A stretch of DNA of 57,070 nucleotides from Prevotella disiens JCM 6334 = ATCC 29426 (GCF_000613345.1 NZ_BAIS01000008.1:1-57070), one strand, 5' to 3'. Shown: positions 8,733-20,428, counted from the first letter of the stretch. A program made the numbers and translations. Notes: generated by a model not told the origin, from the sequence alone.

Positions 8733-9881
8733 ATGAAAAACTTTAATTTGCACAATCTATTGAAGAAATGTATCTTAACCTTGCTTTGTCTGAGTATGGG
8801 CGTAGCACTTTATGCAACCGACAAGAACGGTAAGACACGAGTTGGCGTGTTCGATGGGCATGGTGGGTCGCAAACTTGCATTTGGGAAGCAGTGGCAGCC
8901 ATTCAAATAGACCCCGATATGACGGTTAGAACGTTTACCACTGCCGACATAGCCAACGGAGTTTTAAAACAATTGGACGCTATCATTATCCCTGGTGGAG
9001 GCGGTTCAACAGAGTATTTAAACATTGGTACTGAAAATTTGAAGCGCATTCGTGCCTTCATTGAATCGGGTAAAGGGGTAGTAGGCATTTGTGCTGGCTC
9101 GTATATGTTCTCCGATACGCCCGATTATGCTTGTATGCGCATTAACGGAGCAAAGGCTATCGATATAGAACACGACAATCGTGGGCATGGCATTGCAAAG
9201 TTTTCTCTGACCGAAGAGGGCAAAAAGCTATTTCCAGAATTAGCCGCTCGCCCACTCTCTTACGTTCTTTACTACGAAGGTCCTGTATTTGTGAAGAGCG
9301 ACAACATCAAAATACCTTACCAAACATTGGCTATTATGGAAAGTGATGTACACGAAGAGGGCGATGCGCCAACAAATATGACCAACAATAAACCATTTTT
9401 CATAGCCAACGAGTTGGGCAAAGGGCGTGTGTTTAGTAGCATAGCCCACCCCGAAGCCACTCCTGGCATGCTGTGGTTGATACCTCGTATGGTGCGTTGG
9501 ACACTCAAAATGCCTATCAAGGCGTATAAAAATCGTGTGGTAAGACCCGATATATATAATAAGGAGATACTCATGACAAAGGCTGATTTGAAGAAAGAAC
9601 ACGATTTTTTCAATACTTTCCTTTACGGAACGCCTGCGGAGAAGATAGCAGCCTTAGACTGGTTGCAGTCTGTTCGCTCATGGGACGCAAAGCGATGGGT
9701 GCAAGGTTTACTCTTCGATGATAGTCCGTTGGTGCGCATTCGTGCTGCCAAATTCATTGCTGAAACCGATTACCTCACTTATTTGAAGGACGTTGAAGCA
9801 GCTTATAATTCGGAAAAAGACCCTAAGACAAAGGCTGAAATCAAAAAAAGTTTAGACAATTTGAAAGCATTGCTGCCTTAA
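8733..9881 (+). CDS. Secreted class I glutamine-amidotransferase-like protein (BPL_N type) with HEAT-like tail
   Basis: This 382-residue protein starts with a signal peptide (about 1-28), so the domain works outside the cytoplasm. Residues about 35-260 look like the amidotransferase-like fold found at the N-terminus of some biotin-protein ligases: VGVFDGHGG, AIIIPGGGGS, and the nucleophile elbow GICAGSYMFS with its Cys. I cannot confirm a full Cys-His-Glu triad. The last 85 residues (RIRAAKFIAETDY region) resemble a helical HEAT-type repeat. It lies 78 bases after nhaA and may be cotranscribed. Substrate unknown. Confidence 0.8.
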   Translation: MKNFNLHNLLKKCILTLLCLSMGVALYATDKNGKTRVGVFDGHGGSQTCIWEAVAAIQIDPDMTVRTFTTADIANGVLKQLDAIIIPGGGGSTEYLNIGTENLKRIRAFIESGKGVVGICAGSYMFSDTPDYACMRINGAKAIDIEHDNRGHGIAKFSLTEEGKKLFPELAARPLSYVLYYEGPVFVKSDNIKIPYQTLAIMESDVHEEGDAPTNMTNNKPFFIANELGKGRVFSSIAHPEATPGMLWLIPRMVRWTLKMPIKAYKNRVVRPDIYNKEILMTKADLKKEHDFFNTFLYGTPAEKIAALDWLQSVRSWDAKRWVQGLLFDDSPLVRIRAAKFIAETDYLTYLKDVEAAYNSEKDPKTKAEIKKSLDNLKALLP

Positions 9882-9936
9882 ACAAAAAAGCAGTAATTAG
9901 CCTCCAAAAGGCGAAACATACTCCCAAAACAGTGAT

Positions 9937-9991
9937 ATTGCACTGTGGAGAGTGCAATAATTAATAAAAATTGCACTTTTCACAGTGCAAT
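9937..9991. promoter_or_regulatory. Pair of mirrored palindromes upstream of the ATPase gene
   Basis: Two 22-bp elements share ATTGCAC-N8-GTGCAAT, at 9937-9958 and 9970-9991. Each is an inverted repeat in itself. The second is also the reverse complement of the first with two mismatches, so the pair forms a larger inverted repeat. The right copy ends 4 bases before the -7 box, overlapping the -33 region, as an operator would. Confidence 0.75.
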
Positions 9992-9995
9992 TTTG

Positions 9996-10003
9996 TATAT
10001 TTG
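9996..10003 (+). promoter_or_regulatory. Promoter -7 box of the AAA ATPase
   Basis: TATATTTG, directly after the right palindrome and about 58 bases before the ATG at 10062. Confidence 0.5.
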
Positions 10004-10061
10004 CAATTGTAAAAGTTTATAAGAGAGCTTTTAACAATGCACGATTTAAAATATTTTGGTT

Positions 10062-11231
10062 ATGAATTTACAACTTACACAATATATGCGCACCAGAGTT
10101 GAAAGTGTTTCTACCAACTTTCATCGCTATCTTTACACTAAAATCAATTGGAAACGACAGATGTTTGGTTTGGTGGGTCCTCGTGGTGTGGGCAAGACAA
10201 CAATGTTTCTGCAATATATCCGTGAAAATGAACAAGAAAAAAAGATGTTTTATGCTACTGCCGACCATGTTTATTTTTCTTCGCACACGCTTATAGAATT
10301 GGCAGATGAGTTTGTAAAAGAAGGTGGGCAGCAACTTTTCATTGACGAAATACACAAATATAGAAATTGGTCGGTAGAACTTAAAAACATTTACGATGCC
10401 CACCCCGACCTTATGGTAGCCTTTACAGGGTCGTCTATTCTTGATTTAGAAAAAGGAGAAGCCGACCTTAGTCGCCGTGCGCCCCTGTACCATTTGCAAG
10501 GATTGTCGTTTCGTGAGTATTTAGAATTGTTCAAGGGCATTAAAGTACCTACCTATTCGATTGACGAGATTGTTAATCAAAAAGCTGCGCTCCCCATTGC
10601 GCACCCTTTACCACTCTTTACAGAATATTTGCATAGAGGTTACTATCCTTTTGGCAACGACCCTGAGTTTTTAATGCTTATGAATCAAATTGTAAACCAA
10701 ACCCTCGAAGTTGATATTCCGCAGTTTGGAGAAATGAGTGTGGCTACTGCACGAAAATTAAAGAAACTTATGTCGCTTATTTCGCAAAGTGCGCCTTTCA
10801 AACCCGTAATGGATAAACTTTCAAACGCCTTAACCGTAAGTAGAAACACCTTGCCCGACTATTTTGTTTACATGGAAAAGGCAGGACTTATCACTCAATT
10901 AAGGGACGCATCAGGCGGAATGAGAGGTTTAGGGAAAATAGAAAAAGTTTATATCGACAATCCTAATTTGGCTTATAGCTTAGGTGGAGTGTCCACAGAG
11001 ATAGGAAACATAAGAGAAACTTTCTTTTTCAACCAAATGAGAGTGGAAAATGATGTTACTTCTTCACGACTTTCCGACTTTGAAATCAATGGTATGACTT
11101 TTGAAGTGGGTGGTAAAAACAAGACTCAAAAGCAAATTCGTGATGCAAAGTTGGGCTTTATCGTCAAAGATGATATTGAGTTTGGAGCAAACAACATTAT
11201 CCCTTTATGGGCATTTGGACTGAATTATTAA
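10062..11231 (+). CDS. AAA_14 / DUF4143 ATPase
   Basis: This P-loop ATPase has Walker A LVGPRGVGKTT (about residues 38-47) and Walker B QLFIDEIH (about 100), then a sensor-like FTGSS. A C-terminal DUF4143 domain contains EVGGKNK (about 355-361), reminiscent of the PD-(D/E)xK nuclease fold though I cannot prove activity. The longest frame begins at a TTG at 10056; the ATG at 10062 (MNLQLTQ) is the better start. It is a single-gene unit bounded by mirrored palindromes upstream and a perfect bidirectional terminator downstream. These stand-alone ATPases are common in Bacteroidota and their role is not established. Confidence 0.88.
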   Translation: MNLQLTQYMRTRVESVSTNFHRYLYTKINWKRQMFGLVGPRGVGKTTMFLQYIRENEQEKKMFYATADHVYFSSHTLIELADEFVKEGGQQLFIDEIHKYRNWSVELKNIYDAHPDLMVAFTGSSILDLEKGEADLSRRAPLYHLQGLSFREYLELFKGIKVPTYSIDEIVNQKAALPIAHPLPLFTEYLHRGYYPFGNDPEFLMLMNQIVNQTLEVDIPQFGEMSVATARKLKKLMSLISQSAPFKPVMDKLSNALTVSRNTLPDYFVYMEKAGLITQLRDASGGMRGLGKIEKVYIDNPNLAYSLGGVSTEIGNIRETFFFNQMRVENDVTSSRLSDFEINGMTFEVGGKNKTQKQIRDAKLGFIVKDDIEFGANNIIPLWAFGLNY

Positions 11232-11251
11232 AGGTTCATTTATAAAACTTA

Positions 11252-11300
11252 CAAAAAAATGGTCATTAGCTTTTCATTTTGCTAATGACCACTTTTTTAT
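11252..11300. terminator. Bidirectional terminator between the ATPase and the amylase operon
   Basis: GGTCATTAGC (11261-11270) and GCTAATGACC (11281-11290) form a perfect 10-bp stem, with A-rich sequence on the left and T-rich on the right. It can end both converging transcripts. Confidence 0.88.
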
Positions 11301-11322
11301 TTTGCCCTAATCAAGGAACTTT

Positions 11323-13173
11323 TTAGAACTCAAGCACCATTGTTTGACATGCTGTAAGGGAAATATTTTGAGTTAAATCAATGGTTTTACCCGTTGTTAT
11401 GTCGCGTGCAGTGGTGTGGTTTCCAATAATTTCGGCATAGCGTTTCACGTCCATTTGGGCTGTTTGGTGCTTGCCATTTAACACGGTCATCACGGTTTTG
11501 CCATTGTATTGGCGTGCCAAAACGTAAATGCCGTGGAATGGAATAAACTGCGTTTGCTTGCCATGAATAATAACCTCGTTGCCTTTGCGCCAATGCAATA
11601 AGCGTGAAGTGTAGTCGAATATGGCATTTTCCATTTCGGTACGTCCTTCACGAGTAAACTTATTGGCTTTGTCGCCTGCAAATCCACCTGGGAAATCCTT
11701 ACGTACATAGCCGTCAGAAACTTCTTTTGTACCGTTCATCATGACTTCCGTACCGTAATAAAGTTGTGGAATACGATTCATAGTAAGCAAAAGCGCGTAT
11801 GCTTGTTTGAGTGCCAAGGTATCATTACCATTGCCGAGGAATCGGTCGGTATCGTGGTTTTCAATGAATGCCATAACGCTTGATGGGTCTTTGTAGAGGT
11901 AATCGTAGCAAAGAGAATTGTAAATGCGGTTCAAACCCTTCCACCAATCGTCTGTTTCCTCGTTCTTTGCCATTGAAAGGCGGTCGAAAAAGGCAAAGTC
12001 CATGACAGTTTTAAGGTAGCTATTCTCATCAGAAAGTTTGCTATCCTTCTGCCATGCAGCCGTATAAGCAGGTTCTGTTACCCATGTTTCACCTACGGTG
12101 TTAAAGTTTGGATACTCCATATCGAGGCGTTTCATCCATTGTGCCATTGCCTTTCGGTCAGCGTATGGGTAAGTATCCATACGTATTCCGTCGATTCCAA
12201 CAGTCTCTATCCACCAAATTGAGTTTTGAATAAGATACTGCATGACGTGTTTGTTGCGTTGATTGAGGTCGGGCATTGAACTAACAAACCAACCATCAAC
12301 GGTTTCAGCCATATCTACTTTGCTTGCGTAGGGGTCGAGAACAGGCGTAAGTTTATAGGAAGTTTGCAAGCCATAGTTAGGATTGTTGAACCAATCTTTT
12401 GAAGGAATGTCCTTGTTCCATATATGATAGTCGCCACAATGGTTGAAAATCATATCCATTACAACTTTCATTCCACGCTCGTGGCACGCATCAATGAGGG
12501 CTTTGTACTCTTCATTTGTTCCGAAACGAGGGTCTACTCGATAATAATCTGTCGTTGCGTAGCCGTGATAAGTGCTAAATTTACCTCCGTCAGCTGGACG
12601 GTCGTTCTCCAAAACAGGCGTAAACCAAAGAGCAGTAACACCCAAATCAGTGAAATAATCTAAGTGTTGCATAATGCCAGCAATATCTCCGCCATGTCGA
12701 AGGCTCGGTTCGTTGCGATTGCAGAGCTGGTCTTGCATGCCCTTTACCACGTCATTCTTTTGATTTCCATTGGCAAAACGGTCGGGCATAAGCATATAAA
12801 GCACGTCCGAATTATCAAATCCCTTGCGCTGTTCGCCTGCCATAGAGCGTTCAAGAAGGTTATATTTTACCGTTGTTTTCTGCTTTCCAACTTTAAAATC
12901 AATGTTCATAGTACCCGCTTTTGCATCTTTCAAATTCAAATAAATAAGCAAATAGTTGGGCGAATCAAGACGAACAAGCGAGTCTATACGCACACCAGCA
13001 TAATTAATCGTAACATCTGCATTCTTAATGTTATCGCCGTATGCCATTAATTGCAAAGAAGCGTCCTTCATTCCTACAAACCATGTTGTAGGTTCAAGTT
13101 TTTTTATTTCTATTTTCGCATTGATACTAAGTGCTAAGAAGCAAAGCGAGAAGAATAATGTAAGTCGTTTCAT
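11323..13173 (-). CDS. susA: SusA-type neopullulanase / alpha-amylase (GH13)
   Basis: This 616-residue enzyme, almost exactly the length of Bacteroides SusA, hydrolyses maltooligosaccharides in the periplasm. A signal peptide (about 1-19) precedes a beta-sandwich N-domain (about 20-125) and the (beta/alpha)8 barrel. Catalytic signs are DMIFNHCGD, the nucleophile Asp in GIDGIRMDTY, the acid Glu in NTVGETWVT and the transition-state Asp in IENHDTDR. All are intact. It is the last gene of the minus-strand operon malQ-susB-pulA-susA, 16 bases after the pullulanase, and ends at a strong bidirectional terminator. There is no lipobox Cys, so it is probably soluble periplasmic. Confidence 0.92.
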   Translation of the reverse strand: MKRLTLFFSLCFLALSINAKIEIKKLEPTTWFVGMKDASLQLMAYGDNIKNADVTINYAGVRIDSLVRLDSPNYLLIYLNLKDAKAGTMNIDFKVGKQKTTVKYNLLERSMAGEQRKGFDNSDVLYMLMPDRFANGNQKNDVVKGMQDQLCNRNEPSLRHGGDIAGIMQHLDYFTDLGVTALWFTPVLENDRPADGGKFSTYHGYATTDYYRVDPRFGTNEEYKALIDACHERGMKVVMDMIFNHCGDYHIWNKDIPSKDWFNNPNYGLQTSYKLTPVLDPYASKVDMAETVDGWFVSSMPDLNQRNKHVMQYLIQNSIWWIETVGIDGIRMDTYPYADRKAMAQWMKRLDMEYPNFNTVGETWVTEPAYTAAWQKDSKLSDENSYLKTVMDFAFFDRLSMAKNEETDDWWKGLNRIYNSLCYDYLYKDPSSVMAFIENHDTDRFLGNGNDTLALKQAYALLLTMNRIPQLYYGTEVMMNGTKEVSDGYVRKDFPGGFAGDKANKFTREGRTEMENAIFDYTSRLLHWRKGNEVIIHGKQTQFIPFHGIYVLARQYNGKTVMTVLNGKHQTAQMDVKRYAEIIGNHTTARDITTGKTIDLTQNISLTACQTMVLEF

Positions 13174-13189
13174 ATTGATTTTTTATAAA

Positions 13190-15103
13190 TTAATCGTGTA
13201 AAATGAGGGCTGTTTGTGCATCAATCATTACTTCGCCACCTTCCATTTCGCCAATTCCAGCTTCATCAACCACACCATTGTTGGCAACGATAGTGTACTT
13301 TCCGTTCGGAATATTTATGGTTTGAAGATTTGTACTTCCATTTAAGACCACATAAATATTGTTCCACTTATCGCCACCTGCATGATTTTTCAAACGGAAA
13401 GCTACCAAACAATCTTGTGTAGGGAAAAATTCCAAATGCTTACGCACAAGTTCAGCACTGCCAAGGCGGAATGCTGGGTGAGCTTTGCGCAAATGAATGA
13501 GTCCTTTATAGTAAGCGAATACTTGTGGATAAGTCTTTAAATTATTCCAATCCAAATGGTTTATTTCGTCAGGCGAGTTGTAAGAATTATGCACCCCCTT
13601 CTTATCACGCAGCATTTCTTCGCCCGATAACATGAACGGAACACCTTGTGAGGTGAAAACGGCAGTTTGTGCCAATTGGTTTAAGCGTATTAATTCGTCC
13701 ATATCATACGCTGCTTCAGGAATAGAGGCTTTGATTCTGTCTACCAAACACATATCATCGTGGCAGCTAACGTAAGAAATCATTTGCGTAGGCTCATTAG
13801 CCCATGGTTCTTTCGAGTAGTTTACTTTTGAATAATCTACTTGTGGGTGGGCTATCATACCTGCTATACCAGCCTTAATGCTTTCCTCAAAGCCTGCAAT
13901 TCCTCCAAGGAATGCGGCTTGTTTGTCATCGTTAAATGGACCACGGAGAGCGTCACGCAACTCGTCAGAGAAGGCTGCAATGCCTGGCATCTGCTTCATA
14001 TTGGCTTTAACAGCGAGCTTTTCGGTTGGATAAGCGCATTTTCCTGCACTCCAACCTTCGCCATAAATGAAAACATTGGGGTTAAATGCGGTAAGTTCAT
14101 TTCGGATAATATTCATCGTTTCAATATCATGAACGCCCATAAGGTCTACTCTAAAGCCATCAATATGGTATTCTTTCATCCAATATTTCATACTTTCGAG
14201 CATAAATTCACGCATCAAAGGTTTTTCAGAAGCGGTTTCGTTTCCACACCCAGAGCCGTTACTTGGCTTTCCGTCTGCCGTGTATCGATAGTAAGCCTTG
14301 GGGAAAGTGCGTTCAAAATTGCTACCTTCGATGTCAAATGTGTGATTGTAAACCACGTCAAGAATGACACGAATGCCTGCTTTATGCAAAGCTTGTACCA
14401 TTTGTTTAAATTCAAGAATACGGCGAGAAGGCAACTCTGCATCGTTCGAATAACTGCCTTCTGGTACATTATAATTCAATGGGTCGTAGCCCCAATTGTA
14501 TTGTGGGTCGGTTGTATTGCCCTCATTGACAGAAGCAAAGTCGTAAGATGGAAGAATATGAACAGCATTGATACCCAATTCTTTTAAATGTTTAATAGCT
14601 TTTTGCTCGGTCAAAGCAAGGAATTTTCCTTTATTCATCAACCCCGAAGATTTATCAATAGAGAAATCACGATGGTGCATTTCGTAGATAATCAAGTCAG
14701 TTGGATTCTGCAAAACGAGTATATCGTCGTTTTCCCAACCTATAGGATTGGTTGTTTTCATATCAATGATAGCACCACGCTGCCCGTTACAGCCCACTGC
14801 TTTAGCAAAAACTCCTGGAGTTTCGCCTTTACCAATGTCAAAAGTATAAAATTTACCTTTTAAATCGCCATTGATAGTAGCTTGCCAAACATTCTCTGAT
14901 ATTTGTTTCATCTTTACTTTCTTTTCAGCTTTTCCTCCTCTGCCTACTGCATATAAACGAATGGTAGGTTTCTTGGGTGCATTCAACTTAAAAGTTGTCT
15001 GCTTTGGAGTGTAGTTTACTTCGTTGAAAACATTCTGTGCTTGTGCTGTCAGCGTAAACAGAAAAGTTGCCATTAGCGTGATTATGCTGTATTTTGATTT
15101 CAT
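13190..15103 (-). CDS. pulA: Type I pullulanase (GH13)
   Basis: This 637-residue secreted debranching enzyme cleaves alpha-1,6 bonds in pullulan and starch fragments. It has a signal peptide (about 1-22, AQAQ), then a short CBM48-like N-domain. The pullulanase signature YNWGYDP is present, with VVYNHTF, the nucleophile Asp in IDGFRVDLMG, the acid Glu in FIYGEGWSAG and the Asp pair in SCHDDM. It is the third gene of the operon, 70 bases after susB and 16 before susA, and supplies the linear maltooligosaccharides used by its neighbours. Confidence 0.92.
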   Translation of the reverse strand: MKSKYSIITLMATFLFTLTAQAQNVFNEVNYTPKQTTFKLNAPKKPTIRLYAVGRGGKAEKKVKMKQISENVWQATINGDLKGKFYTFDIGKGETPGVFAKAVGCNGQRGAIIDMKTTNPIGWENDDILVLQNPTDLIIYEMHHRDFSIDKSSGLMNKGKFLALTEQKAIKHLKELGINAVHILPSYDFASVNEGNTTDPQYNWGYDPLNYNVPEGSYSNDAELPSRRILEFKQMVQALHKAGIRVILDVVYNHTFDIEGSNFERTFPKAYYRYTADGKPSNGSGCGNETASEKPLMREFMLESMKYWMKEYHIDGFRVDLMGVHDIETMNIIRNELTAFNPNVFIYGEGWSAGKCAYPTEKLAVKANMKQMPGIAAFSDELRDALRGPFNDDKQAAFLGGIAGFEESIKAGIAGMIAHPQVDYSKVNYSKEPWANEPTQMISYVSCHDDMCLVDRIKASIPEAAYDMDELIRLNQLAQTAVFTSQGVPFMLSGEEMLRDKKGVHNSYNSPDEINHLDWNNLKTYPQVFAYYKGLIHLRKAHPAFRLGSAELVRKHLEFFPTQDCLVAFRLKNHAGGDKWNNIYVVLNGSTNLQTINIPNGKYTIVANNGVVDEAGIGEMEGGEVMIDAQTALILHD

Positions 15104-15173
15104 ACCAGTTATACTTTTACTTTGTTAAGTTTCCTATTTTATTTAATAAAGCAATCCGTTTATTACATCTTTG

Positions 15174-17435
<2,262 letters not shown>

Positions 17436-20129
17436 TTATCGTCCAGAACTTACAATTAAGTCTGAAATAGTATTGTTAAAATCTTTATTCTTCATCAGTT
17501 GCTCAATGCTAACGTGCATTCGGTATCGCCAATAGTGTTTTGGATTGGCAGGAATGTTTACACGTTCGGCATCGGCATCAGCCAATCTTAATCTTTCATC
17601 TATGCTCATCCAGTCTTGAATACCGAGAATACAGAGCATACTTGGCGATGTTAAATGTCGGTCTACAATGTCTTTTGCCAACCAACCTGGCATTGGGTGT
17701 GGCGCAGGACCGCCTTGGTGCAACATACTATTATAATAGTCTTGCGCACGTTCCCAATCTTCGTCCCACCATTGGCGCAGGGTTGCCATATCGTGGGTTG
17801 ATATTGTGCTGACACTTCCGTATGGGTTTGCCCCCAAATAACCAAAGCGAACTTTCGGGTCTTTTGGCATTGCTTGTATTTCAAGGCTCAATATGCGCAA
17901 TTCTTTCATTACCCAATCTACGCAATCAGGAACCATTCCTAAGTCTTCAGCACACACCAACATACGTGTAGCATTGACCAGTCGTGGCAATTTCTTCATT
18001 GCTTCCTGATACCAATACTGGTTGTTGCGACGATAGAAGTAATCGTTATAAAGCGTATTGAACACTTGTTTGTCGCAATCGTAAAGACTTTCGTAAATGA
18101 AATCCATCTGAACGCTGATGCGTGGGTGGAATTTATTTGGGTCTTTATGGTCGCGAACGAAAAGTACATCGCTTATCAAAGCATACAAACCATCACGAAT
18201 CCAAATATCTTTTTCGGTTTCCATGCCATGGAAAGCAGCCTCCACCTTGCGTTGGGTGTCGTATTCAGCTTTCATCTTATAGCGGTCGCCCCATGTACGT
18301 TCCAAATAGCGTTCACGAACCTCGTCGGCGTGTTCACGGAAGATGCGTGCCAACACCCAATCGGTAATGAATGGTTCGGTGAAAAGTTCTTCTTGCCAGT
18401 GCAATCCGTAACCTTCTATCTCTTCACGGGTCATTCCCAATGAAGGAGCAAACTGTCCTAACAAACCATGTACGGCATGTACTGGAATTTCCCAAATACG
18501 GAAGAAACCTAAAACGTGGTCAATGCGGTAAGCATCAAAGTAGTTAGCCATATTTTGGAAACGTCTTATCCACCAACGACAATCGTCTGCTATCATGGCG
18601 TCCCAATTGTAGGTTGGGAATCCCCAATTTTGACCATTAACAGAGAAATCATCGGGTGGCGCACCAGCTTGCCCATTCAGATTAAAATAGCGTGGTTCTG
18701 TCCATACATCGCAGCCATTACGGTTTACACCGATTGGAATGTCGCCTTTGAAAATAACACTTTTTGAAGTAGCATACTCGTGAACTGCCTTTAATTGACT
18801 GCTCAATATAAATTGAATATAGTAATAAAGTTCAACTTCTTTGTATGCTTCTTTCTTCGGTGTTGACAAATCTTTACGGTCTTCTTCGTTCCATTGCTTA
18901 TGGTCAGCCCATTGATTAAAGTTAGCTGTACCATACTTTTCTCTCAGTGAGCAGTATTGAGCATAAGGAACAAGCCAGCTTTCGTTTTCTGCAAAGAATT
19001 TTTTAAACTCTTTGCTATCCAATGCTTTCTCGCCCTCTTGTTTGAAAATCAGTTTCAAATACTCGTTTTTAGCGTTGTTCACACGCTCATAATCCATTTG
19101 AGGAAGTGCATTTAGCTCTCTACGCTCTTTCTCGAAACGTGCTTTTTGCTCTTTATCCTTCAATGCTGGCAAACTATTTAGGTCAACATATTGTGGGTGA
19201 AGTGCAAAAATTGAAATACAGCTATACGGATAAGAATCTGTCCATGTGTGAGTTGTGGTTGTATCGTTGATAGGAAGTATTTGCAAAACCTTTTGATGGG
19301 TCATGCTTACCCAATCTACCATCTTCTTTAAGTCGCCAAAGTCGCCAACTCCAAAACTATCGTTTGAACGCAAAGAGAACAGAGGAACAAGCGTACCAGC
19401 TACACGAACAGGAGCTAACGTGAAACGAGCCTCATCTAACTCATAGATAATGGCATCGCCATCTTCCATTTTAGGCAACTCAATGGTGCGATTCATGCAG
19501 TTTTCCCACATTGGAGAATACTCCTTATCGGGATTTACAATAATGAATTTAAACTCTAATTTATTGTCAGCCAATCGACTAACATCTAAAGAAACCGCCC
19601 ACTCATTGGTAGCCACTTCTGTCATTTTCAGCGCATTTTTCTCCTTCCATGCGCCCATAATAGGGTCAGAACCGATGAGATAGAGCTGGTCACCAGCAAC
19701 CAATTGTGGCGCACGAACCTTTAAGCAAACATATCTGCCATATTTTTCCAATTTCAAAGACTCTATCTTTGCGTTCACCACACAATTGGTGATTGCCGAA
19801 GTGTAAAGATAAGCATTATCAGGAATTTCACGCCAATGGTCGAAAATCTTATAATTTCGCGCATTTGTCGAATTGAAAGCAACACGATGAGGCGCCATGC
19901 TCCATCCTCTTCTTTCCTCGTTATCGCCCACATAGACGCTATAATAGTAATCGAGTTCTGTTCCAGGCTTCACTTCTTTATTTATTTCAACCGTCCAAAG
20001 AAAGCCATCTTGAGTGTGCATGCGGTATTGGCAAACTGATTTATCGCCCAATTCCTTACAGTTGAGAATATTTAGGACTAATTCTTGTCCGTAATATGTT
20101 TTATATTCAATGCTAAATTGTAAATTCAT
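17436..20129 (-). CDS. malQ: 4-alpha-glucanotransferase with two starch-binding domains (GH77)
   Basis: This cytoplasmic enzyme of about 897 residues transfers glucan chains between maltooligosaccharides. Two CBM20-like domains (about 1-100 and 110-210, with YLIGSDPIMGAWK) precede the GH77 catalytic part, the same order as plant DPE2. The nucleophile Asp is in AYRIDHVLGFF, the acid Glu in VCAEDLGMVP and the third carboxylate in ISTHDMATL. The longest frame would start at 20180, but that lies upstream of the promoter; the ATG at 20129 (MNLQFSIEY) is the start of the CBM20 domain. It is first gene of the operon and under the shared LacI-type operator. Confidence 0.93.
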   Translation of the reverse strand: MNLQFSIEYKTYYGQELVLNILNCKELGDKSVCQYRMHTQDGFLWTVEINKEVKPGTELDYYYSVYVGDNEERRGWSMAPHRVAFNSTNARNYKIFDHWREIPDNAYLYTSAITNCVVNAKIESLKLEKYGRYVCLKVRAPQLVAGDQLYLIGSDPIMGAWKEKNALKMTEVATNEWAVSLDVSRLADNKLEFKFIIVNPDKEYSPMWENCMNRTIELPKMEDGDAIIYELDEARFTLAPVRVAGTLVPLFSLRSNDSFGVGDFGDLKKMVDWVSMTHQKVLQILPINDTTTTHTWTDSYPYSCISIFALHPQYVDLNSLPALKDKEQKARFEKERRELNALPQMDYERVNNAKNEYLKLIFKQEGEKALDSKEFKKFFAENESWLVPYAQYCSLREKYGTANFNQWADHKQWNEEDRKDLSTPKKEAYKEVELYYYIQFILSSQLKAVHEYATSKSVIFKGDIPIGVNRNGCDVWTEPRYFNLNGQAGAPPDDFSVNGQNWGFPTYNWDAMIADDCRWWIRRFQNMANYFDAYRIDHVLGFFRIWEIPVHAVHGLLGQFAPSLGMTREEIEGYGLHWQEELFTEPFITDWVLARIFREHADEVRERYLERTWGDRYKMKAEYDTQRKVEAAFHGMETEKDIWIRDGLYALISDVLFVRDHKDPNKFHPRISVQMDFIYESLYDCDKQVFNTLYNDYFYRRNNQYWYQEAMKKLPRLVNATRMLVCAEDLGMVPDCVDWVMKELRILSLEIQAMPKDPKVRFGYLGANPYGSVSTISTHDMATLRQWWDEDWERAQDYYNSMLHQGGPAPHPMPGWLAKDIVDRHLTSPSMLCILGIQDWMSIDERLRLADADAERVNIPANPKHYWRYRMHVSIEQLMKNKDFNNTISDLIVSSGR

Positions 20130-20149
20130 ACAGCGGTTATTATTTTTGC

Positions 20150-20181
20150 CAAAGGTAAGCATAATAAAATAAAATAGCAAA
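20150..20181 (-). promoter_or_regulatory. Promoter of the malQ-susB-pulA-susA operon
   Basis: The minus strand carries TTTG (20181-20178), a 20-base spacer and TACCTTTG (20157-20150), a good match to the Bacteroidota -33/-7 promoter. The start point would fall about 15 bases before the malQ ATG. Confidence 0.7.
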
Positions 20182-20211
20182 ATCTTCTTGCAACAAATTT
20201 ATTCCACTTTA

Positions 20212-20225
20212 TGCAAACGATTGCA
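20212..20225. promoter_or_regulatory. LacI-family operator upstream of malQ
   Basis: TGCAAACGATTGCA is a near-palindrome with the central CG typical of LacI-family sites. It is identical over 14 bases to the site between lacI and susC. Its centre (20218.5) is 61.5 bp upstream of the first base of the -7 box, and 30 bases separate it from the -33 element. Confidence 0.8.
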
Positions 20226-20341
20226 ATAGCTATAATTATTGTACCAGCATTCAGTTACAAAGGCATATCAAGTTGAGTATAAATATTTCATTGAGAACAC
20301 AAAACTATCTAATTATTTTCTTTTTGCACAAAGAAAATAAT

Positions 20342-20428
20342 AAAACCTATTGTTTTAAACTACAAAACAGCCTATTTTGCCACTCAAAAGAGCCTATTTT
20401 GCCACTCAAAAGAGCCTATTTTAAAAAC
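20342..20428. repeat. 22-bp-family intergenic repeat, site 2
   Basis: Four units at 22-base spacing: a cap AAAACCTATTGTTTT, then AAAACAGCCTATTTTG, then two copies of AAAAGAGCCTATTTT, with linkers such as CCACTC. This is the clearest tandem copy in the window. Confidence 0.85.

Noticed and set aside
13841..14587. 248-codon plus-strand open frame inside the pullulanase gene
   Set aside because: Shadow of the pullulanase coding strand, whose motifs are intact; the shadow has no recognisable domain.
20342..20428. CRISPR array
   Set aside because: Repeats at regular spacing, but units are 22 bp with only 5-6 variable bases, arrays have three or four units, and there are no cas genes.
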